DNA from: Cichorium intybus
Lineage: Eukaryota > Streptophyta > Magnoliopsida > Asterales > Asteraceae
DNA: 64,000 nt
Assembly (NCBI GenBank): GCA_023525715.1
Contig: CM042013.1
Span: forward strand, 73,048,994-73,112,993
Direction of reading: 5' to 3'
Both the position numbers and the translations under genes were made by a program. The notes beneath the pieces are model-generated. The model saw only the letters and a list, made by a program, of their open reading frames with translations. It had not been told where the DNA came from and ran no database searches. Shown in pieces: positions 56,175 to 64,000 of the stretch (the first letter of the stretch is position 1; each line of letters starts with the position of its first letter).

Positions 56175-56864
56175 CTACTTCCCCTTTCCACCACCAATTG
56201 CCAAGACGGGTTGGCTAACAGAGGTTACACTTTTACCCTTCATCCCGTCTTCAGCAGTACGGAGCATGCAATGTAACTCGGACAGAGTGGCCTGAGAGTT
56301 GTTCAAATGATACGCCAGTGTGAACTGGTCATATGAACTAGGTAAGGAATTCAGCACTATGTCTACGGCTAAATCCTCATGGACTGGCATCTCAAGCTTC
56401 CTAAGCCTCTCCACGTATCCTTGCATCCTTTGCACGTGGCTGCAGATGGACTCTCCATCTCTAGGCTTCCCATTGGTGAAGGCTTTGACCACCTCGCGCC
56501 TCTCGATGCGCTCCTGCTTGCGGAACTTTTCCACGAGCTCTTTGTGCATCTCGTAGGGCCAGTAGTCTTCATAAATTCTCTGCAATTCTGGGTTCATAGT
56601 AGCTATCATGATGCAAGCCACTTTGGTTGCATCATCAGAATGTTTTGTGTATTGGGCGATTTCTTCGGGAGTAGCAGTATCGGGATCAATTTCAACAAGC
56701 TCGGTTTCCAGAACATACTCCTTATGTTCAAACCTTAGAGCCATCTTGATGTTACGGATCCAGTCATTGTAGTTGGTACCGTCCAACGTAACTTTGGAGC
56801 ATAATGACAAGATAGAGGTAACATTGGAGTTAGAGTGGGGGGCGGATTGATCAGCAGAAGACAT
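56175..56864 (-). CDS. Nested copia: Gag
   Basis: ATG at 56862-56864, 229 codons. UBN2-type Gag: LDGTNYNDWIRNIKMALR, YEMHKELVEKFRKQERIERR, SICSHVQRMQGYVERLRKL, VLNSLPSSYDQFTLAYHLN and TLSELHCMLRTAE. This is the capsid part; the zinc knuckle that should follow lies in another frame. Preceded by a leader of about 1.4 kb to the PBS. Confidence 0.9.
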   Translation of the reverse strand: MSSADQSAPHSNSNVTSILSLCSKVTLDGTNYNDWIRNIKMALRFEHKEYVLETELVEIDPDTATPEEIAQYTKHSDDATKVACIMIATMNPELQRIYEDYWPYEMHKELVEKFRKQERIERREVVKAFTNGKPRDGESICSHVQRMQGYVERLRKLEMPVHEDLAVDIVLNSLPSSYDQFTLAYHLNNSQATLSELHCMLRTAEDGMKGKSVTSVSQPVLAIGGGKGK

Positions 56865-58237
56865 CTATAAAAGAAGATAGTTTTAATTAGATGTATATAA
56901 TAATCCTTATAATAACCCAATAATAATTATAAGGCTAGGATCCAACAATAACAATTTACAATCTCGAAGAGGGATGCCGTAATCAATATTGTAAATTTTA
57001 TAAGGTAGGCGAATGACGATTCAGCCAATTCCACCGCGGAAAGATAATCTTATTAAAATGGAACTCCTAGTTTCTTTTGAGATTTATTGAACTGTGCAAT
57101 AGCATGTATAATCTCGGATGTGCCCCACTGTTTGTGACTGGGATACCGATGATCACAAACCGGGTGTGAATAACCATGCAAATTAGCTTGGTACTCTCGG
57201 GATCAGTTACCATCTCTAATTTATGTGCCGGTAAACCACACACGCTCCATCAATAATGATAACACCCGAGAAACCCATTGTAACTCTTTATGAACCCCAA
57301 TTGGCGTGCCGGTAAACCACACACGCTCCACCAATGTTTCATAAAGTGCAATGTGCAATTTCATGGATTAGCACCAATTCACATTTTTCCTAAAGTAACT
57401 AGATTGGGGTTTTATTAAATTGTTCTAGTACTTTGAATAATATCATTATACTTTTAATGAGATTAGGCGGTCCTATCAAACCCGTTCGGCTAACGACCCT
57501 CCACTGATCAGGCGAGCGGTGGGTGAGAGTGTTCACCCATTAGACCGTCATTTTATAGGCAGTCTCCTTATACCCACTTTATAGACCAGCTTCGTGAATG
57601 AGGCCTACTATTGATTTGACTAACCATTAAATCTTATACATATAATATTAAATTTTAATTATAATATATATAAGATGAATTTTAAACCTTTTAAAATATT
57701 TTTGGTTTATCTTTTAATTTATTGGAATTTAAAGTATTAAATTTAAAATTAAATTAAACCTTAAAAAACGATTTAATTATCTTTTAATTAACCAATTAAC
57801 TAAATTAATTAAATTTGATATTTTAAACCTTTTAAAATATTTTGGGATTTATCTTTTAATTTTTCGCCAATTTAAAACAATTAAATTAAATTAAATTAAA
57901 TCCTTGAATTATACTTTAATTACCAATTAATTAAATTAATTCAAATGTAGATAGGTTTTTACCTAATTAATCAAATTAATTTAAACCTATCTTAAACCCC
58001 CTAATTTTCGATTTCAAATAATGGGTTTAAGGTTATCCATTTAATTAATCAAATTAAAGTTACCAAAAATAGAATACCTTCTAAAAACCCTAATAGAAAT
58101 TGCCAACTAGGAGGGGAGGGGCTAGCGTTTTCAAAACCCTAACCCTAATTTCGATTTGGCCAAATTAGGGTTTAAAAACATTAAACCCTAATTTTAAGGA
58201 TAACAGTTATAGCAATTTAACAAGAAAACAACCAAAA
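56865..58237. other. 5' leader of the nested copia element
   Basis: Non-coding, AT-rich toward the PBS. A direct repeat GTGCCGGTAAACCACACACGCTCCA occurs in shortened form near 57224 and 57310 (about 85 bp apart). ACCCTAACCCTAA at 58136-58148 is a chance telomere-like match. Confidence 0.6.
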
Positions 58238-58238
58238 C

Positions 58239-58250
58239 GCTCTGATACCA
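58239..58250 (-). promoter_or_regulatory. Primer binding site (tRNA-iMet)
   Basis: Minus strand TGGTATCAGAGC, one base from the LTR edge at 58252. Confidence 0.93.
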
Positions 58251-58560
58251 CTGAAAGGTTTTCTGTAACTATGAACTAAATAACCTAAGTTCACATGCAA
58301 CCTATGAGGATCTAAGTTTTCTTCTAATTAAACATATAACAAAATCCTAAAGGCCCAGAAAAATAAACTAAAAGAAAAGAATCAGAAAAACCAACCTTTT
58401 AGCGAATCTTGGAAGCGAAGCAACAAAATTATCTTGCCTCAAATGCAGTCACACCCAAGCCAGGAGGTCTTCGAAAATCCAGAGAGAGACAGAGGGAAAA
58501 AATGGTGCAGGTTATGGTGCTCTGGGGCTCCCTATTTATAGCCTCCAGCAGTTAACCAGA

Positions 58561-58578
58561 TTATTTTTTTTTGAACGG
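58561..58578 (-). mobile_element. Micro-SINE: 18-bp 5'-truncated SINE tail with 15-bp TSD
   Basis: Insert TTATTTTTTTTTGAACGG, flanked by CAGCAGTTAACCAGA at 58546-58560 and 58579-58593. The other LTR has a single, uninterrupted copy of the target (with one substitution). The insert matches the 3' end of the SINE at 31541 (TTTTTTTAGAACGG). Confidence 0.75.
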
Positions 58579-58682
58579 CAGCAGTTAACCAGATAAACCT
58601 TAAAGACAAACATTTTTTAATTCAAATTAAGATAAGCCTTTATCTTAATAATTCAAACTATATTTATCTTATATATAAAATC

Positions 58683-58824
<142 letters not shown>

Positions 58825-59224
58825 CTGCCATTTATATATCCTACTAAAAATGTCACTTACTCAACTATTGAATAATTACAGTTTTAGTCCCTGCACCTTT
58901 AATTAATTAATTTAATCGTCAAATTAATTCCAATTAATTCCAGATTAATTTATAATTAATTAATATAGTTCCTAATTAATATATTATCACTTTAATATAT
59001 TAATAAACCATATATTTAATTTCTATTGATTTATTAATCAGATAATAAATCAATCTTTCTCTCTACCGGACTTTCTACCAAACCTCCTGCTATGAGGGCA
59101 ACCCAAATGGACTATGCTACTATTAATTAGATAAATACTAATTATTAGTCATGGCTTAGACACCTAATCCAACATGAACATCACAAATTATTGACATTTA
59201 CCATGAGATTTCACAGGAGAGAGA

Positions 59225-59894
59225 TGTTGGGATTTGATCATAATAACGAAACAGTTTGTGCAGCGGAAGATTTAACGAGATCAAATCAGAAGTTCATAGG
59301 AAAAATCAAGCATGGATCATCATGTTCATAACCAAGATCATGCGGTTCATAGCAATTGCAACAACTAAAGATGAATTAGAAATTCGTACCTCAATTTGGA
59401 TATAAGGACCCAAACCACAATCCCTCTAATGATTCACACCCAAGAACACCAGTAAACTAGACATGCAGAACTTCCACTAGGTAGAAGAACAAGATCCAGA
59501 AACCCTTGAAGGGTTAATGAATTCGCCAAAAACCAGAGGAAGGGGGAATGAGGGAGTTGGCGGCTCCTTGTGAAGGATGGATGCCTTAGGGTTTTATCCT
59601 TAGGCCTCTATTTATATTGGAGGGCTCCTAGGGTTCCAAACTTAAGGAGCCTTCTTACAGCCGCCCCTGGACTTGTTTCCATAAATTAAACCTTTAATCA
59701 ATCACAATCGAGTCCCCGTAATTAATTCCTATAAATTAGTTCCTAATTTATTTCTCAATAAATTAATAAACTTATCATTCCTTCTTATTTTTTGTCACCG
59801 TTTGTTTTTACTGGTTCGTGAGGGCAACCCAAAAGGACCCTGCTATTATTAGAAATATCATCACAGTTAATGACCTTGGATACTATTTCCAACA
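59225..59894 (-). mobile_element. Solo copia LTR with perfect TSD
   Basis: 670 bp, minus strand TGTTGGAAATAG to AATCCCAACA, flanked by AGAGA at 59220-59224 and 59895-59899. Same family as the LTR at 34226-34945 (shared GTCCTTTTGGGTTGCCC and TATAAATAGAGGC). No PBS or PPT adjoins. Inserted in the host copia integrase, 46 bp from the nested copia element. Confidence 0.93.
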
Positions 59895-59899
59895 AGAGA

Positions 59900-60605
59900 C
59901 CCCACAAGTCTGAGTAAACATACTACAAGACTTCCTTGCTGGTATGCAGACCGGAGCCAAACTTCATAATGCGTTGCTTTCCTTTCACACAAGCTTCACA
60001 AAACTTTAGTTTACCGGTCAGTTCACCATGCAACACTCATTATTTACTCAAGATTTTCATTCCCTTCTCACTTATGTGACCCAACCTCCGATGCCACAAC
60101 TCTGTCTTGTCATCCTTCTCATCCAAGGATTGTGATACAACAAACGTTCCTCTTATCGACAAACCATCCAGGAAATAGATTCCATGGTTCAACACCGCCT
60201 TCATAACCACCAGGGCACCCTTGAAGACCTTTAATCAATCTTCTTCACAGAAATATCTCAGCCCGTTCTTCGCTAAGGTGTCAAGAGAAATTAAACTCTT
60301 TCAGAGATTTGGAAAAAATCAGCAATCAAGTCTTTGTATGATACCGTCATACCTCTTGATCTTTACCATGCCATTTCCCTTGATGTTCCTTACCCCATCA
60401 TCTCCCAACTTCACTGTGCCATACCATTCTTTAAAGGATTCAAAGAGATCACAATTGAAGGTCAAATGATGAGATGCCCTAGAGTCCAAGAAGCAGACAT
60501 CAACACAATTTGTCGTACAAACCGCCAAGACTTCGCCTTTGTCCTCTCCGTTCAAAATTTCATAAGCGATAGTAGCACTGCTGCTTGCATTATCATTTCC
60601 ATTCC
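59900..60605 (-). pseudogene. Host copia: protease and integrase N-terminus
   Basis: Frame 60555-60319 carries CFLDSRASHHLTFNCDLF and KLGDDGVRNIKGNGMVKIK. Relatives have DSG at the protease active site; here Gly is Arg, so the protease is inactive as written. Further down, the pre-integrase region reads CEACVKGKQRIMKFG near 60000-59955 and YSDLWG just before the solo LTR. Stops throughout. Confidence 0.8.
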
Positions 60606-60609
60606 TTAA

Positions 60610-61350
60610 CTATTGACAATCCCATTTGTAGTACCCTTTCTGCTTGCAGTAATAACACTTCGCTTTGGCAGAATCTTTTAACGTGGAACGTGCCTTTCCT
60701 CGGTTACCACCACATCTCTCTGCTATTCTTCCTCTACTCACAAACAACCTTGAACTATAGCCCTCTTCTCCAATCGAAAATCTTCTTTTGAGTTCGTTGG
60801 AAAATAAGGATTCCTTCACGTGTTCACCGTAATTGTTGTCCTACCATAGAGGATGGTATCAACAAAGCTATCATACGAGTTTGTCAATGAACATAACAAA
60901 ATCAATGCGTAATCCTCATCGTCGATCTTCACTACAACACCTTGCAGATCTAACATGATCCAATTGAAGGCATCAAGGTGGTCTCTAACCGGAGTGCTTT
61001 AAGACATTCTTAGAGTGTATAGATGTTGCTTTTGATATAGTCTATTCATGAGAGATTTGTTCTGGTACTTGCTACACAACATCTTCCATAGTCTAGAAGC
61101 AGATGTCTAATCAACAACCTCCCTTAAAACTTCATTACCCAATCTCCGCAAAATCCCACTATGTGCTTTCGCAATAATATCCTTTTTTCTTTATGTCAGT
61201 CATGTCTTTTGGAAATATTATTTCTCCTTCCAACGTCATTGCACAACCTTGTTGAACCAAAAGATCCTTCATCTTCACCTTCACAAGGTAAAGTTGTCCG
61301 ACCCATTAAACTTCCCCAACTTGAATTTCTGAGTAGACATCTTTAATCAA
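60610..61350 (-). pseudogene. Host copia: Gag
   Basis: Gag begins near 61340 (FKLGKFNGSDNFTL), with LLVQQGCAMTLEG, SASRLWKMLCSKYQNKSL, NRLYQKQHLYTLRM, DHLDAFNWIMLDLQGV, DEDYALILLCSLTNSYDSFVDTILYGR, and a knuckle CYYCKQKGYYKWDC (60660-60620). The zinc-binding His of the knuckle is Tyr here. Several frame changes and stops. Confidence 0.82.
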
Positions 61351-61368
61351 CATATCAAGAACTAAAGT

Positions 61369-61381
61369 AGCTCTGATAACA
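61369..61381 (-). promoter_or_regulatory. Mutated primer binding site of the host copia
   Basis: Minus strand TGTTATCAGAGC, one change from the tRNA-iMet PBS, two bases from the LTR edge. Confidence 0.75.
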
Positions 61382-61383
61382 CT

Positions 61384-62317
61384 TGTCGGGTGCGGATCAT
61401 CTGTGCGAGGTCTGAAAGCAAGGCAAACCTAGACATTGTGGATGGAATAACCCGAGAAGACACGCATAATAGTTTTACAATTACTAAGACAATAGACAGA
61501 AGGATTCAACATGGTTCGGTCCAAGATGACCTATGTCCACCGACAAGGAGAGTATTATTATATTCTAGCTTGGAGAAATACAAGTTACAAGATTGTAAAG
61601 ATTGATCACTCTAACATAAGCACTCTCATACTCTATAGATAACACACACTATATATAGTAGCAGTTCACATGATTAAACCCAATGTATAGAGTATAGGGC
61701 CTTAATCTTATGACTAACCTAGAGGTATGTACCAATAGACTAGATCCAGGGAAATCCGCTGACAATATATTGTTCCATGCTCCTTGAAGTCAGCACCATC
61801 CAAAGTCAACAAACTCTTCTCGCATTAGAAGTTTCCAAGCTGACCAAAGATCAGTCCAAGACTTCTTCGATCAGTTACCTCCTCCAGACAGAACCTCTCC
61901 GGATATGAGTTGTCTCGAGCAAGGGGATCTCCTCGATTGACGACCACTTGAGTTGTGAACCTCCTCGATTCACTCAACTCGCCAGTACGCACCAACTTTT
62001 GATATGTATGACTTTTGTTGCTTCATTACTTCAAATGGCATATCTTCCATCAGCATTTTCCTCTAATCAATCTTGTTACCAGATTCAATACAAACTCTTA
62101 ATAACAACCTACACTCCGCAGCCTCCTCGATCCAAGTCTTTGGACAATACATTAGATTAACCGGAGTTACAGCCATGACCATAAAGCAATTTTGCTGATT
62201 TGAACGAAGCGACCTCTTGACCGTAACTATTAGGTTGTGCCTTGGTCAAGACCAGAGTGTTCGCTTTGGACGCACTACGCTTCTGTTCAGAGTCATGAAT
62301 CACAAGTTACACTTACA
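61384..62317 (-). repeat. 5' LTR of the host copia element
   Basis: Inner edge is fixed by the PBS (minus strand ...CCCGACA). The outer edge is set at 62317 (minus strand TGTAAGTGTAAC) where an unrelated open frame is cut off; this edge is less certain because no partner LTR or TSD is available. A TATATATAG promoter-like site is near 61655. Confidence 0.6.
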
Positions 62318-62588
62318 GTTCATTTTAGGGGTTGTGGTTCAAATTGGGTTTCTGGTACACATTTGAATGTGTTGAACTCATTTTGGGATGACATTTGAAA
62401 TTACGATTGAAGTTGTAGATGGAATGAGGTTGTGTGTACCGGTTGAAGTAAGGACCGACCTCGAGATAGTGGAACATTGATGGTGAGTAAACAGGTTGAT
62501 CCATTTGGGAGTGGTAAAATTGTTGGAGGGGGTTTTTGGTTGTTTCCGGTGGAAGGATTTTTTTGGTTGTTAGAGTTTGGAGACGCCA
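62318..62588 (-). pseudogene. Pro/Asn-rich ORF fragment, possibly Harbinger ORF1 N-terminus
   Basis: ATG at 62586-62588 gives MASPNSNNQKNPSTGNNQKP followed by Pro/Leu-rich sequence to TGA/TAA at 62401. In the neighbouring frame the reading continues with Tyr/Pro/Asn-rich residues (YTQPHSIYNFN) until cut at 62318 by the host copia LTR. The composition resembles the N-terminus of Harbinger Myb-like ORF1 proteins such as that at 30756, but no SANT domain remains. Tentative. Confidence 0.35.
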
Positions 62589-62599
62589 TTAGACTTGAA

Positions 62600-62990
62600 A
62601 GTATAAGTGTTTGGAAGAAATTAATTATAGAGTATAAATTAGAAGTGTTCGAGCGTGGTAAAAATATGTAGTAAAAATATGTAGTGTTGGTAGTTATAAT
62701 AGATGACCAAAGGTTAAAAATGTAAATTTTTTTTTGGAAAAAAATGGTTGAAATGAAATAAATTTTAATAAATGGAAGTTGGATCAAGTAGAGGGTGTTA
62801 GTTGGAGTGAATAGTAGTAATGGTGGAAAAATAAGAAAGACGGTAAGAGTTCACCATCCACGAGCTGGCTTTACCGAGACTAGGGGGCGATGTTCATCAT
62901 TTTTATCGAGCACCTACCGAGCTCTTTATTGAGCCATGCCCTCTGGTCTAAGAATCAATTAAGAGAGACGATCATAGACGATCATATCTA
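62600..62990. other. Unassigned sequence
   Basis: No gene seen. The plus-strand frame at 62477-62671 is the shadow of the Pro-rich fragment. Confidence 0.4.
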
Positions 62991-63165
62991 AGGGTGTGCA
63001 TGGGTCGGTTTGGGTCGATTTTGACCTAAAACCGAACCTAAACCAAATAGCATTGATTTTCAAACATTAAAAACCGAACGCACACCAAACTGATCGATCA
63101 GTTCAATCTGTGGGTTTTTTGTTTTTGTCTGATCGGTTTCGATTTTAGCATGCCTTTACAGAACA
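62990..63165. mobile_element. Remnant of a GGTTCGGTTT-type hAT-like element
   Basis: Begins TAAGGGTGTGCATGGGTCGG, with inverted CCGAACC/GGTTCGG-like motifs (63030-63080, 63130-63150). It resembles the 360-bp hAT element at 19411 in composition, but the right terminus and TSD were not found. Confidence 0.4.
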
Positions 63166-63192
63166 CTAAGAGACTTAAGAAATCATTCTCGT

Positions 63193-63242
63193 TATATATA
63201 TGATGAGGAAAGGCAAATATTTTTTTAAATCCGATGTGGGAC
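63193..63242 (-). promoter_or_regulatory. Orphan snRNA-type USE plus TATA pair
   Basis: Minus strand GTCCCACATCG (63242-63232) is an exact match to the plant U-snRNA upstream sequence element (RTCCCACATCG). A TATATATA lies 31 bases downstream (63200-63193), near the Pol II snRNA spacing. No snRNA follows. Confidence 0.35.
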
Positions 63243-63395
63243 TCTAAACGCCATGAGATAAAATGCTATCAGTTGCCTCCTTATATAATAAGCTATGTGG
63301 CAGGAAAAGTAGAACTACATGTTAAAGGCGACATTCGAACCCACACCTGAAGCTTCAAGGTGTAGAGAGTTAACCACAAGACCATATCTCTTATT
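63218..63395 (-). mobile_element. SINE-like remnant
   Basis: On the minus strand a tRNA-like head, box A-like ATGGTCTTGTGGTTAAC (near 63386-63370) and box B-like GGTTCGAATG (near 63345), then about 100 bp to an A-rich tail (T run 63221-63227). No target duplication seen; it overlaps the USE motif. Confidence 0.4.
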
Positions 63396-63410
63396 GTGTT
63401 TCTATTACAC

Positions 63411-63434
63411 TATATATATATATATATATATATA
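63411..63434. repeat. (TA)n microsatellite
   Basis: 24 bp of TA repeats preceding the repeat below. Confidence 0.85.
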
Positions 63435-64000
63435 GGGTTGGGTTCAATGAGGAACCAAGGAACCAATTCAAGCCATAGGATCAAAAATTTCAAGGGATAA
63501 GATTTCTTATGTAAAACTTCAATAAAATAAAGATTACAGCAGATTATAGCAAAACACGGAACTTCAAGGGGTATTTTTGGAAAACTTTCGTAAACTTTGA
63601 CGGGAGTAAAGTTCACCGTCATTCCAATTTAACCGGCAATTCACTTTCACCTTTCCTACACTTTCAGTCGCTTTCACCGTCGGATTATCCTTTAACCGTC
63701 CTTCTTCGTCGGAATATTCACCGTAATAGTCGCCGGAGATAACGAATCGGCGATGAATATCGAAGGTATGGTGTACTATCATCTATTTTCTAAACTTTTT
63801 GCACGAATCGGCACTAGTTAAAACCCTAATTCGCGAGTACTACTTCAAAATATGATTAAACTTCGAATCAGTGTTTAAACTATCAAATAACTGTTGAATA
63901 ACTTTATAAAATTTAATTTTATAACATTTTCGGAATCAAAATACAAAATCGAAACCCTAGATTATACAGTAAGTTTTTTCGATTATGATATACATGTAAT
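63435..64000. mobile_element. TA-flanked repeat beginning GGGTTGGGTTCAATGAGG (runs off the window)
   Basis: Starts directly at a (TA)n tract with TAGGGTTGGGTTCAATGAGGA, an end sequence like that of the 252-bp insert at 16699-16950 (TAGGGCTAGGTT on its right end). The minus-strand frame 63564-63782 (Asp/Glu-rich, VISGDYYGEYSDEEGRL) is open but unrecognised. The right end is outside the window. Confidence 0.4.

Noticed and set aside
58134..58150. Interstitial telomeric repeat
   Set aside because: Less than two full CCCTAAA-like units in an AT-rich copia leader; chance.
63193..63242. A functional snRNA gene
   Set aside because: USE and TATA match but the downstream sequence has no snRNA features; kept only as an orphan promoter observation.

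Overview
The window is repeat-dense plant nuclear DNA with no intact host gene that I can recognise. Ty1/copia and Ty3/gypsy LTR retrotransposons, Mutator-like, PIF/Harbinger, CACTA and hAT DNA transposons and tRNA-derived SINEs are nested in each other. Copia PBSs match initiator tRNA-Met (TGGTATCAGAGC), the transposases have GT-AG introns, and a PPR relic is present: all plant-typical. From memory of similar elements (the extra-ORF SIRE-type copia, the Harbinger Myb-like ORF) I would guess an Asteraceae species; that is inference.

Layout. 1-12034 (-): SIRE/Maximus-like copia running off the left edge: LTR, PBS, gag, a long Gag-PR linker, PR-IN, RT-RNase H, a 2.1 kb non-coding spacer with three hairpin-bearing tandem repeats, then an env-position ORF with its own ATG and TATA box. 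12.2-16.6 kb: a Mutator-like region with a small coiled-coil/TM relic (+) converging on a broken MuDR-type transposase (-). 16.6-18.3 kb: a (TA)n-embedded insertion and PIF/Harbinger transposase relic A (+). 18838-21606: non-autonomous CACTA carrying a 360-bp hAT element. 21.76-21.96 kb: PPR fragment. 22298-23672: long-TIR Mutator-like element with 9-bp TSD. 24.96-30.76 kb (-): a Harbinger ORF1 (Myb/SANT-like) pseudogene split by a SINE and by a complete RE1-like copia element (25647-30234).

31541-31667: SINE with 16-bp TSD. 34226-~39790 (+): decayed Tnt1-type copia, fused abruptly to a 5'-truncated chromodomain gypsy element (~39797-43675). 44.06-46.89 kb (-): Harbinger transposase relic B, split by a solo gypsy LTR (44997-46683). 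48.66-62.32 kb (-): an old Tork/Tnt1-like copia whose integrase region is interrupted by a full copia element (50703-59174, itself carrying a 468-bp hAT element and a micro-SINE) and by a solo copia LTR (59225-59894). 62.4-64.0 kb: a proline/asparagine-rich ORF fragment, hAT-like and SINE-like remnants, an orphan snRNA-type promoter motif pair, and another (TA)n-flanked repeat leaving the window.

Almost every coding region is broken by nonsense codons, frameshifts or loss of catalytic residues, so the elements look like fossils. Relative ages can be read from the nesting and target-site duplications. I saw no convincing new biological system. The most unusual structures are the separately promoted env-position ORF with its hairpin array, the two hAT elements built from arrays of one short CG-containing motif, and the 18-bp micro-SINE.
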